64,000 nucleotides of DNA from Beijerinckiaceae bacterium (lineage in GTDB: Bacteria; Pseudomonadota; Alphaproteobacteria; Rhizobiales; Beijerinckiaceae), in the NCBI GenBank assembly GCA_027532775.1, contig JAPZTO010000008.1, positions 62,001-126,000 on the forward strand. The letters are read 5' to 3'. The first letter of the stretch is position 1. Each line of letters starts with the position of its first letter. A program made the translations under genes and the position numbers. A model generated the notes under the pieces. The model saw only the letters and a program-made list of their open reading frames with translations, did no database searches and had not been told where the DNA came from. Of this stretch, positions 45,617-54,884 are shown piece by piece.

Positions 45617-46723
45617 TTGGCTTCACCCCAGTTGTTCACGCCGCTCCATGTCGGCGGCATCGATCTCTCCAACCGGATCGTCATTTCCCCGATGTGCCAG
45701 TATTCGGCGGTCGATGGCTGCATGAATGCGTGGCATATCCAGCATTACGGGATGCTTGCCCAATCCGGTGCCGGCGCGCTGACCATCGAGGCGACTGCGG
45801 TCGAGCCGATCGGCCGCATCACGCCCGCCTGCGTCGGGCTTTATGACGACGCCACGGAAGCGGCGATGAAGGCCATGCTGGAAAGTGTGCGCGCGTGGTC
45901 GGGCATCCCGCTCGTGCTGCAGCTCGCACATGCCGGACGCAAGGCCTCGTCGGACCGGCCGTGGCGGGGCGGGCGGCAGATCCCGCCCGATGCGGCCGAT
46001 GGATGGCAGCCTGTCGCGCCCAGCGCCCATCCGATGATCGAGGGCGACCACCCCTCCGCCATCCTCGACCGGGCCGGGATGGAGCGCATCCGCGATGCCT
46101 TCGTGGCCTCGGCCCGGCGTGCGGTCCGGCTCGGGGTGGACGGCATCCAGCTTCATGCCGCGCATGGCTATCTGCTGCACAATTTCCTCTCGCCCATCTC
46201 GAACCGGCGCGAGGATGCCTATGGCGGCAGCCTCGAGAACCGGATGCGCTTCCCGCTCGAGGTTTTCGAGGCTGTGCGCGCTGTCGTTCCGGCAGAACGC
46301 CCTGTCACCGTGCGCGTCTCGGCGACGGACTGGATCGATGGCGGCTGGGATATCGACAGCTCGATCCGGTTCGCGCGGGAACTCAAGGCGCGGGGTTGCG
46401 CCGCGATCAATGTCTCGAGCGGTGGCATCGATCCGAAGGCCTCGATCCCGATCGGGCCCGGCTACCAGGTGCCGCTGGCCCGGCGCATCCGCGAGGGCGC
46501 GGAAATGCCGGTCGTGGCGGTGGGGCTGATCACCGGGTTCGAACATGCCGAGGCGATCGTCGCCACGGGCGATGCCGACATGGTCGGCCTGGCGCGGACG
46601 ATCCTGTTCGATCCGCGCTGGCCCTGGCATGCCGCCGCGCATCTCGGCGGCACGGTCAATGCGGCGTCGCAATATCTGCGCGCCCATCCGGCGCGGTACC
46701 GGAACCTGTTCCGGGCCCCGTGA
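45617..46723 (+). CDS. NADH:flavin oxidoreductase, old yellow enzyme family
   Basis: The family match begins at [32 protein letters not shown], so the TTG at 45617 (MASPQLF..., 368 aa) is preferred. The ATG at 45536 adds 27 basic residues and coincides with the predicted transcription start. OYE features are [55 protein letters not shown] and ADMVGLARTILFDPRWP (YqjM-like). It reduces activated alkenes such as enones with NAD(P)H through FMN. It is strikingly similar to the C-terminal half of the hydroxylase/reductase at 1979, including an identical 29-bp stretch. It stands alone between the Bug and chemoreceptor genes. Confidence 0.9.
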   Translation: MASPQLFTPLHVGGIDLSNRIVISPMCQYSAVDGCMNAWHIQHYGMLAQSGAGALTIEATAVEPIGRITPACVGLYDDATEAAMKAMLESVRAWSGIPLVLQLAHAGRKASSDRPWRGGRQIPPDAADGWQPVAPSAHPMIEGDHPSAILDRAGMERIRDAFVASARRAVRLGVDGIQLHAAHGYLLHNFLSPISNRREDAYGGSLENRMRFPLEVFEAVRAVVPAERPVTVRVSATDWIDGGWDIDSSIRFARELKARGCAAINVSSGGIDPKASIPIGPGYQVPLARRIREGAEMPVVAVGLITGFEHAEAIVATGDADMVGLARTILFDPRWPWHAAAHLGGTVNAASQYLRAHPARYRNLFRAP

Positions 46724-46735
46724 GCAAAGCGGTTA

Positions 46736-46755
46736 CCGGGCGGCATGCCGCCCGG
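46736..46755. terminator. Perfect 20-bp palindrome between convergent genes
   Basis: CCGGGCGGCATGCCGCCCGG is fully self-complementary and lies between the oxidoreductase stop and the chemoreceptor stop. It probably forms the shared termination hairpin. No T-tract follows. Confidence 0.55.
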
Positions 46756-46759
46756 GAGA

Positions 46760-48505
46760 TCAGGCCGCGCGCACCCGCGCCAGGAAGCACGAGACGTTCT
46801 CGCGCATGGATTCGGCCTGCTGCGCGAGTTCCGTCGCCGCGCTCAGCACCTGGCTTGACGCAGCCGCGGTGTTGCCGGCCGCGCTGGAGACATGGCCGAT
46901 CGACTGCGTGACATCCTCGGTGCCCTTGGCCGCTTCGCGGACATTGGCGGCGATTTCCAGCGTCGCGCTCTGCTGCTGCGAGACCGTGCCGGAAATCTCG
47001 GTGCTGACGCGGTCGATGCTCTGGAGCGAACCATCGATCGCCTGGATCGAGTCGATGGTCGAGTTGGTCACGTTCCGGATCTCCGTCACGATGGTCGCGA
47101 TATCGGTCGTGGCCTTGCCGGTCTGCGCCGCGAGATTCTTCACCTCCGAGGCGACAACCGCGAAGCCGCGGCCCGCCTCGCCGGCGCGGGCGGCCTCGAT
47201 CGTCGCGTTGAGCGCCAGAAGGTTGGTCTGGGCAGCGAGATTGTTGATGAGTTCGACCACCGTGCCGATCTTGTCGGCCGCGAGGGCGAGGGCCTGGATG
47301 TCGGTATCGGTGGCGCGCATCCGCTCGACCGAGAAGCGGATGGAATGCGTTGCCGTTTCGAGTTGCCGCGCGATCTCGCCGGCCGTGGCGTTGAGCTCCT
47401 CGCCGGCTGCCGCGACACCGTTGACATTGGCGCTGGCCTGTTGCGAGGCAGCGGCCACACTGGCGGCTTCCATGGTCGACTCCCGGGCCGACCTTGTCAG
47501 ATCGTCGGCAGCGGCGGCGAGTTCGGTCGAGGCGGAGGAAATCGTCAGCATCACGGATTCCGCCGTGCGCTCGAATTCGCCGATGGCGGCCTCGATCTCC
47601 GCCGCGCGGCGGGCATCCTGCTCGCGGCGGCGTGCAGCCTCCTGCTCCATCCTGTCATTGGCAACCAGCCCGTCACGGAATGTGGCAAGGGCGCAGGCCA
47701 TCTCGCCGAGTTCGTCACGGCGGCCGATTGCGGGAATGACCGTGCCGTATTCCTTCGCCGCGACTGCGCGCATCGCGTCGGTCATCGCCACGATCGGCCG
47801 CGAGATTGTGCGGACCATGATGAAGACGACAAACGCCGCAACGAGCAGCGCGATGCCGGCGAGCAACTCGTTGGCGAAGATCATGTGATCGATGGTTGTC
47901 TTGGCTTCGCGGGTCTCGCCGATGGCGAGAGCGACCTGGCGCTTCTTCAGGCCCTCGTCGCCCTTGCCGTCGCCCTCGATGATCTCGATGGCACGGTTGA
48001 TCTTCGGGGCATGGGTCTCGCTGTAGCTCCTGATCTGCGCGTCGCTGGCGCGGGTGTTGACGGGGATCGAGGCTTCCAGTCGGTCCTGCAGGGTCCGGAT
48101 CTCGGAGAGGAGCGCATCGAGTTCGGCCCAGCGCGTCCTGTTGATTTCTTGCGTGAAGGTTTTCGCTTCCTCGCGATAGGCGATGCGATGCTCCTCGAGG
48201 GATTTCCACGAGGCAGCCCGCGCCTCGCGGAAGGCCGGATCGCCGGAGAGCATATAGCCGCGCGCCGCGCCGATCGAATCCGCCAGCTCGAAGGCCATAG
48301 TCGACAGATGGACCAGGGTCGGTAGTCGCTGCTCTGCAACATGGTCAATCTTGCGGTCCGCGACGGCAACTTGTTGCATCGAGTAAATTGTTGACGCAGT
48401 CAACGGTGCCAGAAGCGCCGCGAGTACAACAATGATCTTGTAGACCAGCTTGAGATTGGCGAACCAATTGCTGGATGATTTGTGTCCAAGATCTTCGTGC
48501 TTCAT
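46760..48505 (-). CDS. Methyl-accepting chemotaxis protein with four-helix-bundle sensor
   Basis: From ATG 48505 (GAGGAG seven bases upstream) it encodes 581 aa; the 48532 track start lacks a ribosome site. An N-terminal membrane helix ([22 protein letters not shown]), a periplasmic helical domain of about 170 residues with [22 protein letters not shown], and a second membrane helix ([20 protein letters not shown]) are followed by HAMP ([36 protein letters not shown]) and the MCP tip [45 protein letters not shown]. It is a conventional transmembrane chemoreceptor. Confidence 0.93.
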   Translation of the reverse strand: MKHEDLGHKSSSNWFANLKLVYKIIVVLAALLAPLTASTIYSMQQVAVADRKIDHVAEQRLPTLVHLSTMAFELADSIGAARGYMLSGDPAFREARAASWKSLEEHRIAYREEAKTFTQEINRTRWAELDALLSEIRTLQDRLEASIPVNTRASDAQIRSYSETHAPKINRAIEIIEGDGKGDEGLKKRQVALAIGETREAKTTIDHMIFANELLAGIALLVAAFVVFIMVRTISRPIVAMTDAMRAVAAKEYGTVIPAIGRRDELGEMACALATFRDGLVANDRMEQEAARRREQDARRAAEIEAAIGEFERTAESVMLTISSASTELAAAADDLTRSARESTMEAASVAAASQQASANVNGVAAAGEELNATAGEIARQLETATHSIRFSVERMRATDTDIQALALAADKIGTVVELINNLAAQTNLLALNATIEAARAGEAGRGFAVVASEVKNLAAQTGKATTDIATIVTEIRNVTNSTIDSIQAIDGSLQSIDRVSTEISGTVSQQQSATLEIAANVREAAKGTEDVTQSIGHVSSAAGNTAAASSQVLSAATELAQQAESMRENVSCFLARVRAA

Positions 48506-48740
48506 CGATGATCTCCTCAGGGATTTGATCACAGTGCGGCCTAATTCGTTAATGGAAACATAATCCTGAGGATCGGCCGGCCAGAAAATTTCGCAGTTTC
48601 AGGAATTTGGGAAATCCGGATGATTCTCCGGATCGTATGTTTGCCCCCGGCCCGGGATGTGGCGATTGCCACAGACACGGGCTCCGCTCCGGCCCACGCT
48701 GCGCCCCGCGCGGATGCAGCAACGATGGACGGGGTGCAGC

Positions 48741-49565
48741 ATGAAGGCGGGTTGGACAAGGCAACTGGGAGCCGCAGGCCTGATCACACTGGCCTGCCTC
48801 GGCACCGCCCTCGCGCAGAACCCGGCACCGGACCCGGCGGGCCTGCCCAAGGTCCTGACAGACAAGCTCCTGCCGGAACTGGCCGGGTTGCTGGCCGTGG
48901 CGACGGTGATGGAAACCGCGTTGACGACCCTGTTCAACTGGCGGCTCTACCGGGAGTTCTTCAACGGGCGCGCGGTGAAGACCGTCGTCATGGTTCTGTT
49001 CGGCGGGATCATCGTCTCGGTTTTCAGCTATGATGTCATGGCCCGGATCATCGTCTTCGCCGGGGGCAAGGAAACGGTGACGCCGGTTTCCGGCATTCTC
49101 TCGGCGCTGGTCCTCGCCGGCGGAAGTGCCGCCGTGTTCGAGCTTTTCACCCGGCTGGGCCTGCGCTCGCCCGTCAAGCCGGAGGCGGAGCGGCCGCTGC
49201 CGCCGCAGGATCGCGCCTGGGTTTCCGTCCGGATCGAGCCGATCAGCCTTGTCGGGCCGGCCGAGATCTTCATCGAGAAAATCGCCAGCCCGTCGGAAGA
49301 GGAGAAGGCCATGGCGCCCCTGTCCGGCGTTCTCGGCGAGAAGGGCATCGGGGAACGCATTCGGGCTGTCTTCATGACCGATCCGCTGCGCTTTCCCCCT
49401 TCCGGCGGCTATTCCGTCGAAGCCGGCCCGGTCTACCGGATCACGGCCCGCGCGGCCCGGATGGTCCAGCGCGACCAGACCCGCGAAAAGGCCGTGCAGA
49501 CGGAGACGATCTTTGTCGGGCGTTTCGCGGGGCGGGCGATCATCGATCTCGTCCACCGCATCTAG
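48741..49565 (+). CDS. Exported/integral membrane protein of unknown function, first gene of the patatin-S8-MBL island
   Basis: ATG 48741 (GGGG upstream) gives 274 aa: a signal peptide (MKAGWTRQLGAAGLITLACLGTALAQ) and three hydrophobic helices (ELAGLLAVATVMETALTTLF, VVMVLFGGIIVSVFSYDVMA, ILSALVLAGGSAAVFELFTRLGL). A soluble beta-rich C-terminal domain of about 130 residues follows (VSVRIEPISLVGPAEIFIEKI ... GYSVEAGPVYRITARAARM). No known family is recognised. The gene is 26 bp from the patatin gene on the same strand. A role as membrane anchor or pore for the island's enzymes is a guess. Confidence 0.72.
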   Translation: MKAGWTRQLGAAGLITLACLGTALAQNPAPDPAGLPKVLTDKLLPELAGLLAVATVMETALTTLFNWRLYREFFNGRAVKTVVMVLFGGIIVSVFSYDVMARIIVFAGGKETVTPVSGILSALVLAGGSAAVFELFTRLGLRSPVKPEAERPLPPQDRAWVSVRIEPISLVGPAEIFIEKIASPSEEEKAMAPLSGVLGEKGIGERIRAVFMTDPLRFPPSGGYSVEAGPVYRITARAARMVQRDQTREKAVQTETIFVGRFAGRAIIDLVHRI

Positions 49566-49591
49566 GGTTCGAACCATAGGGGAGGGTGGCC

Positions 49592-50713
49592 ATGCCGGAC
49601 CATGATGTCCAACACAGTGCCGACAGGACCAAACCCGCCCTCGCGCTTTCAGGCGGCGGCTTCCGGGCAACCCTGTTCCATTGCGGCGCGTTGATCCGGT
49701 TGAACGAACTCGGCCTGCTGACCCGGTTCGAACGGATCTCCTCCGTTTCCGGAGGGTCGATCGCGGCCGGCATGCTGGCTGCCACCTGGAAGCGCCTCGT
49801 CATCAAGGATGGCGTGATCACCAATCTCGGCGCCGCGGTGATCGATCCGCTGCGCGTCTTCTGCACGCGGTCGCTCGATACCTCCGCCGTCGGATGGGGC
49901 GCGCTGCTGCCGGGCGTCAGTGTCGGCGACATGCTGGCCGACGCCTATGACGATCTCTTCGGCGGCATCACCCTGCAGGACCTGCCCGATTCACCGCAAT
50001 TCGTGTTCAACGCCACCAACCTGCAGACAGGGCGCCTTGTCCGGCTGCAGAAGCGGCGGCTGGCGGATTACACGATCGGGGAAATTCAGAACCCGAAAGT
50101 CCGGCTGGCTGTGGCGGTGGCGGCGTCCAGTGCCTTCCCGCCCGTCCTCTCCCCGGTCGAGATTGTGACGGATCCCGGTTCGTGGCGGAAGCTCAAAGGG
50201 GCGATCCACCATGGCGATCCGGCCTATACGGGCAAGCTGTCGCTGACCGATGGCGGCGCCTATGACAATCTCGGGCTCGAGACGGTCGATGATTTCCGGA
50301 CGATCGTGGTCAGCGATGCCGGGGCGCCGTTCGGCACCGAGGAAGAGGCCAGCGGCTTCTGGCCGAAACAGGCGATGCGCGCGCTCGACATCGCGACAGA
50401 TCAGGCGCGCGGCCTGCGCAAGCGGCTGCTTTTCGCCGAATGCGCTGCCAGCGGCCGGCAGCCTGTCTATGCCGGGATCGATGGCGATCCGGCCGCCTAT
50501 CCGGCGCCGCAGGGGCTCAAGGCCGGTCCTGCCCGCCGCCGCGCGCTGGCCCGAATGAGGACGCGGCTGAACCCGTTCTCGGAAGCCGAGCAGGGGCAGT
50601 TGATCAACTGGGGCTGGCTCGCGATGGATGTGGCTGCGCGGTCGTTCCTCGTTCCAGGGGCTGCGCCACCGACCGAGTTCCCCGTGCCGGCCTTCCCGCT
50701 GGATGACCGGTGA
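49592..50713 (+). CDS. Patatin-like phospholipase
   Basis: ATG 49592 (GGGGAGGG upstream) gives 373 aa. The oxyanion loop is ALALSGGGFRATLFHCGALIRLNELGLL (residues 17-44). The nucleophile elbow is ISSVSGGSIAAG, with Ser53 where the first Gly of GxSxG is Ser, and the dyad Asp220 is in LSLTDGGAYDNLGLE. The Ser-Asp dyad is intact, so acyl-hydrolase activity on membrane lipids is expected. No signal peptide is present, so it would act from the cytosolic face. Patatins are recurrent effectors in bacterial conflict systems. Here it is grouped with a protease and an MBL hydrolase. Confidence 0.9.
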   Translation: MPDHDVQHSADRTKPALALSGGGFRATLFHCGALIRLNELGLLTRFERISSVSGGSIAAGMLAATWKRLVIKDGVITNLGAAVIDPLRVFCTRSLDTSAVGWGALLPGVSVGDMLADAYDDLFGGITLQDLPDSPQFVFNATNLQTGRLVRLQKRRLADYTIGEIQNPKVRLAVAVAASSAFPPVLSPVEIVTDPGSWRKLKGAIHHGDPAYTGKLSLTDGGAYDNLGLETVDDFRTIVVSDAGAPFGTEEEASGFWPKQAMRALDIATDQARGLRKRLLFAECAASGRQPVYAGIDGDPAAYPAPQGLKAGPARRRALARMRTRLNPFSEAEQGQLINWGWLAMDVAARSFLVPGAAPPTEFPVPAFPLDDR

Positions 50714-50720
50714 GGGCGCC

Positions 50721-51350
50721 ATGCTGGAGACCCTGCAGAAGCTGGCCGATATCGCACAGAAAGGTGTCGTCGCCATCGCGCTGGCCTTCGGGGGGTATCT
50801 GCTTTCGCGCGAGCAGGCCAATGTGACGATTGGCAAGTCCTGCGACGAGATGTTCTCGAAGATCCTCGATTTCGTCAGTGCCAACAACCTGACCGACCGC
50901 ACCAACAACCTCGCCGATTACCGGCTTGAAACCTATGGCAAGGCCTGCGGTGCGCTGAGCGAGGACCGGCTTCGCTACATCAAGAGTTCGTGGAAGCCTT
51001 CGCAGGGCCCGGCCCTCTCGATGGTCGTCGATGCGATGGAGACGAACGAGCCGCCCGCCTCCAAGCTGGGCTGGGTCGCGACCGGGCGGATTCCGCCGCA
51101 ACGCTACAGCGACACCAATTTCGACAGGCTCGACAAGCCGCAGGCCAGTGCAGACGAGGTCGGCGCGATCATCGAGCCGCGCTGGCAGGTGAATGTCCGC
51201 AAGAGCAACACCCCTGTCGCCACCACCAACAACCCGGTGGTCGGACAGGTGGCGCCGGGGGAATGCCTGAAGGTCATCACCGCCGTGAAGGGCCAGCTCA
51301 ACAGCTGGGCGGAGGTGGCATCGGTCACCTGCCCCGTCAACCGGCGCTGA
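50721..51350 (+). CDS. Membrane-anchored protein with C-terminal SH3-like domain
   Basis: ATG 50721, 7 bp after the patatin stop, gives 209 aa. A single hydrophobic helix lies near the N-terminus (GVVAIALAFGGYLLSREQ). The last 60 residues look like a bacterial SH3 domain: WQVNVRKSNTPVATTNNPVVGQVAPGECLKVITAVKGQLNSWAEVASVTCP. Such domains bind cell-wall peptides or proteins. The middle region is not recognised. It lies between the patatin and the S8 protease with very short gaps. Confidence 0.68.
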   Translation: MLETLQKLADIAQKGVVAIALAFGGYLLSREQANVTIGKSCDEMFSKILDFVSANNLTDRTNNLADYRLETYGKACGALSEDRLRYIKSSWKPSQGPALSMVVDAMETNEPPASKLGWVATGRIPPQRYSDTNFDRLDKPQASADEVGAIIEPRWQVNVRKSNTPVATTNNPVVGQVAPGECLKVITAVKGQLNSWAEVASVTCPVNRR

Positions 51351-51360
51351 GGAGGGGAGC

Positions 51361-53592
51361 ATGGAGACAGGCCGCAATGCTGCCCCCCTTGCCCGCGAGG
51401 AACGCGCCGTCCTGACCGATCTCGTGCACCGGACCTTCGGGCACAGCCGCTTCACGCAGGACAGCCCGGTGAGGCCCGATGTCTGGCTGATGCTCTGGGA
51501 GGACCTTGCGCAGGGCCTTGCCGATCCGCGTCCGGACCTGATGATCCAGCCGCGCGACGGTGTTCCGGCGGGCAGCGTGGCCGTGGCGATGGAACTCAAC
51601 CTCGTCGAGGATCCCGACAATCCGGCCCTCAAGCTTTCCATGCGGCGGCGGACGCAGCTCGCCTATTCCCGCTCGACCGTGCATGCGCATCTGACGGTCA
51701 CCGAACTTCTCCGGGCCGTCGTGCCGATGACCGATTGGTGGCACCGCCTTGCGGAGACCGGCACGACCTCGCTTCCGATGGAGGAAGTCGTGCCCGTCGG
51801 CACGCTGGGCCGCGAGTTGCTCCAGTCCGTGAACGAGTTCGCTGCTTCCCTGCGGGACCGGGGCAGCCGCTACACGGTCGATGACGCGATCAAGGAAAGG
51901 CGGACCTCGTTCCAGCTCTACCGGTTCGTCGCCCTGGCCAGCTTCACCGTGCTCTGGCAGCGGCGGCTTGGGCTGGATGCGGCCGGTGCGAGCCTGACAG
52001 CGGTGCTCGAAACCCGGCAGGTCATGCTGGGGGTTGCGCGGTCGCTCACCAACCCGGATGTCGCGCTGCCCGGCCTGCTCGCAGTGCTGAACGAGGCCAT
52101 GAGCCTCGTTCTCCGGACGATCGACGAGGGTTGCGTCCGGCTGCAGGGCGGCAGCCAGCGCTCAGGCGCGGACCGGCTCGTCCAGCAGCAGGACAATCTG
52201 GCCCGGCTCCGCATCCACAGCATCGCCCTCAACCGCCGGGCCGAACATGCGGCCACGCGCTCGCGCCGGACCGTGAAGGCCGATGCTACCCATCGCCTGT
52301 TCCAGACCGACACGACCGGGATCCGGTGGGCGGTGGTCGATAGCGGCATCGATGCGCGGCACGCCGCTTTCGGCGGCAGGGAGGGGGATCATCCCGGTGA
52401 TCAGGCGATCGACAGCAGCCGGATCGTCAGGAGTTATGATTTCACCTATGCCCGGGAACTGCTCGCCACGGCCCGGCTGCCGGTGATCGCGCCCGACCTG
52501 CCGGCGATGAACCGCAGGGCGCTCGACGCTATCCTGCAGGGCGAGGACCATTCCGATCTGCCTCCGCCGCGGCGTCTGGCCTTCGATATCGAGATTGCCG
52601 GCTGGAACGGCGAGTTGCAGACCATCCAGAAAAGATGGGCCGAGTTCCTCGCCTTCGTCACGGCCAGACATTCCGTGGCGCTTGAACGGGTGGCGATCCG
52701 CCGCGAGAGCGGCGCGCCGGTGGATTGGTCGCTGATCGAGCCACTGCTCGAGATTCCCCATGCCGCGCCGCATTACAGGCCGCCGCTGAACGAGCATGGC
52801 ACCCATGTGGCCGGCATTCTCGCCGGGGACTGGCCAGAGGCCAGCCGGACCGCGCAGGGCGCGGAATGCGGGCCGGAAGGGTTCCAGGGCGTGTGCCCGC
52901 GCCTTGCCCTCTACGATATCCGCGCCTTCGATTCCGACGGGCGCGGCCGCGAGGATACGCTGATCTACGCGTTGCAATTCATCGAGCATCTCAACCGTTC
53001 CAGCACCCAGCCGGTGGTCCATGGCGTCAATCTCTCGCTGGCGGTGGGCCATGATGTGCAGGCCTATGCCTGCGGCCAGACGCTTGTCTGCCAGGCCAGC
53101 AACCAGCTGGTGCGCTCGGGCGTGGTTGTCGTCGCGGCGGCCGGCAATATGGGCTTCGAGGGCGATCCCGGCCTCCTCTCGACCGGACAGAATGCGCGCG
53201 ACATCAGCATCACCGATCCCGGCAATGCCGATCTCGTCATCACGGTCGGCGCGACCCACCGGGACAAGCCGCATACCTATGGGGTGAGCTATTTTTCCTC
53301 GCGCGGTCCGACAGCGGATGGCCGGATGAAGCCGGATCTCGTCGCGCCGGGCGAAAAGATCCTCGGTCCGGTGCCGGGGAATGACGCGCTGAAACTGCTC
53401 GACGGCACCAGCATGGCCGCGCCGCATGTCAGCGCGGTTGCTGCGATGCTGATGGCGCGGAACCGCGAGCTGATCGGCCAGCCGCTGCGGATCAAGACGA
53501 TCCTGATGGATTCCGCGATGGATCTCGGCCGGTTGCCGGCCTTTCAGGGCGCGGGGCTGCTCGATGCCCTCAGGGCGCTCCAATCGGTCTGA
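51361..53592 (+). CDS. S8 (subtilisin-like) serine protease, cytoplasmic, with large insert
   Basis: This is 743 aa. About 300 N-terminal residues are mostly helical and unrecognised, with no signal peptide. The S8 triad is complete: Asp327 in WAVVDSGIDARH, His479 in LNEHGTHVAGILAG and Ser684 in LLDGTSMAAPHVSAVAAML; the oxyanion Asn is in VVVAAAGNMGFEG. The Asp-to-His spacing is 152 residues instead of about 32 in subtilisin, owing to an insert (DFTYARELLATARLPVIAP ... GNGELQ-like helical stretch). The absence of export or inhibitor-propeptide features suggests an intracellular, regulated protease, perhaps activating or cleaving an island partner. It is 24 bp from the MBL gene. Confidence 0.9.
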   Translation: METGRNAAPLAREERAVLTDLVHRTFGHSRFTQDSPVRPDVWLMLWEDLAQGLADPRPDLMIQPRDGVPAGSVAVAMELNLVEDPDNPALKLSMRRRTQLAYSRSTVHAHLTVTELLRAVVPMTDWWHRLAETGTTSLPMEEVVPVGTLGRELLQSVNEFAASLRDRGSRYTVDDAIKERRTSFQLYRFVALASFTVLWQRRLGLDAAGASLTAVLETRQVMLGVARSLTNPDVALPGLLAVLNEAMSLVLRTIDEGCVRLQGGSQRSGADRLVQQQDNLARLRIHSIALNRRAEHAATRSRRTVKADATHRLFQTDTTGIRWAVVDSGIDARHAAFGGREGDHPGDQAIDSSRIVRSYDFTYARELLATARLPVIAPDLPAMNRRALDAILQGEDHSDLPPPRRLAFDIEIAGWNGELQTIQKRWAEFLAFVTARHSVALERVAIRRESGAPVDWSLIEPLLEIPHAAPHYRPPLNEHGTHVAGILAGDWPEASRTAQGAECGPEGFQGVCPRLALYDIRAFDSDGRGREDTLIYALQFIEHLNRSSTQPVVHGVNLSLAVGHDVQAYACGQTLVCQASNQLVRSGVVVVAAAGNMGFEGDPGLLSTGQNARDISITDPGNADLVITVGATHRDKPHTYGVSYFSSRGPTADGRMKPDLVAPGEKILGPVPGNDALKLLDGTSMAAPHVSAVAAMLMARNRELIGQPLRIKTILMDSAMDLGRLPAFQGAGLLDALRALQSV

Positions 53593-53616
53593 GGCTTGTG
53601 AAGGAAGGAGGGGCCG

Positions 53617-54774
53617 ATGGTCACGTTCGAGGCGCTGGATGCCGCCTATGGCGATTGCCTGATGGTGCATTATTCCCAGAATGACGAAGCAGGCCAGCCG
53701 CAACGGCAGCTCTGGCTGATCGATGGCGGGCCGACCGAGACCTATCCGAGGGCGCTCGCGCCCCGACTGCGCGAGCTTCAGGCCCAGCAGGGCGGGAATG
53801 GCCCGCTGCGGATCCGGCTGGGCGTCGTCACCCATATCGACGATGACCATATCGATGGCATGGGCAAGCTGATCGGCGCCATGGCCGAGAACCCGCCACC
53901 GGCCGGGACGCCGGATCTGCGGTTCCAGGAATTCTGGTTCAACGGTTTCCAGGCGACTTTCGGCACGACGGCACAGGCCGGGGGTTCGGTGGCTTCGCTG
54001 GCCAGCAATGATGTGTTCATGGCCAGTGCCCCCGGGCCGGAGACGGCGATGTTCATCCAGGGCGTTCGCGACGGCGAGACGCTGCTGCGGAATCTCGGCG
54101 CCCTGAAGCCCGGCGGACGTGTGCCGCAAACACTCAACCAGAGTTTCGGGAGCGAGGCGCACCAGAAGGCGCTGGCCCCCCGCGTGATCCGGTTCGGCAC
54201 CAACGGGCCGAAACTGGAGATCCTGACGCCGACCCAGCCGAGGCTCGACGCGCTGAAGACCAAATGGGCGGAAGCGACAGGATCGGACGCGGCGCTGCAG
54301 GCCTTCGTCCGCGGCAAGATCGATACCTCCGTCGCCAATCTCTCCTCGATCGTGTTTCTCGCAACAATTGATCGGAAGACCCTGCTCCTCACCGGAGATG
54401 GCCTTGCCGAGCACATCATCGAGGGCTGGAAGGACCGGGCGGGCAACACCGATCCGTTCCCGATCGACCTGATGAAGGTTCCGCATCACGGCTCTTCGGC
54501 CAACAATTCCGAGGCGCTCTTCCGGCTGTTCCCGGCCCGGCATTACGTGTTCTGCGCCAATGGCAAGCATGACAACCCGGACATGTTCACGCTGCAGGCG
54601 CTCAAGAACGCATGCGGCCAGAACCGGTTCACCGTGCATCTGACCTATGAGGAGGCCCATCCGGCAACCGCAGCCCAGACCGCCTTCCTCAAGGCCATGG
54701 CCGCAGCCTCGAATGGCCGGATCGATCTGAATTTCCGCAAGCCCAACGCACTCTCGGTGCCGGTCGCGCTCTGA
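53617..54774 (+). CDS. Metallo-beta-lactamase-fold hydrolase, ComEC/Rec2-like
   Basis: This is 385 aa. The first motif reads GVVTHIDDDHIDGMG (His73-x-Asp75-x-Asp77-His78), that is HxDxDH in place of the canonical HxHxDH. SSIVFLATIDRKTLLLTGDGLAEHI and MKVPHHGSSANNSEALFRLF follow as in the ComEC C-terminal nuclease-like domain. No membrane helix or signal peptide is present. Phosphodiesterase or nuclease activity is possible. Stand-alone MBL proteins with an adjacent protease occur in AVAST type 1 defence loci, but the NTPase of those loci is absent here. Confidence 0.86.
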   Translation: MVTFEALDAAYGDCLMVHYSQNDEAGQPQRQLWLIDGGPTETYPRALAPRLRELQAQQGGNGPLRIRLGVVTHIDDDHIDGMGKLIGAMAENPPPAGTPDLRFQEFWFNGFQATFGTTAQAGGSVASLASNDVFMASAPGPETAMFIQGVRDGETLLRNLGALKPGGRVPQTLNQSFGSEAHQKALAPRVIRFGTNGPKLEILTPTQPRLDALKTKWAEATGSDAALQAFVRGKIDTSVANLSSIVFLATIDRKTLLLTGDGLAEHIIEGWKDRAGNTDPFPIDLMKVPHHGSSANNSEALFRLFPARHYVFCANGKHDNPDMFTLQALKNACGQNRFTVHLTYEEAHPATAAQTAFLKAMAAASNGRIDLNFRKPNALSVPVAL

Positions 54775-54884
54775 ATCTTAACGCCCTGTTCATCTTTGTG
54801 GGAATCCCCACCGACAGAGGAGGGCGCGCGCCTAGGCTGGGACACCCGGAAATCCGGCGAGACCTTCGGCAGGGGGGAGCGAGC

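Noticed and set aside
52162-54660. 832-aa minus-strand ORF opposite the S8 and MBL genes
   Set aside because: It mirrors two genes with intact catalytic motifs and has no domain of its own.
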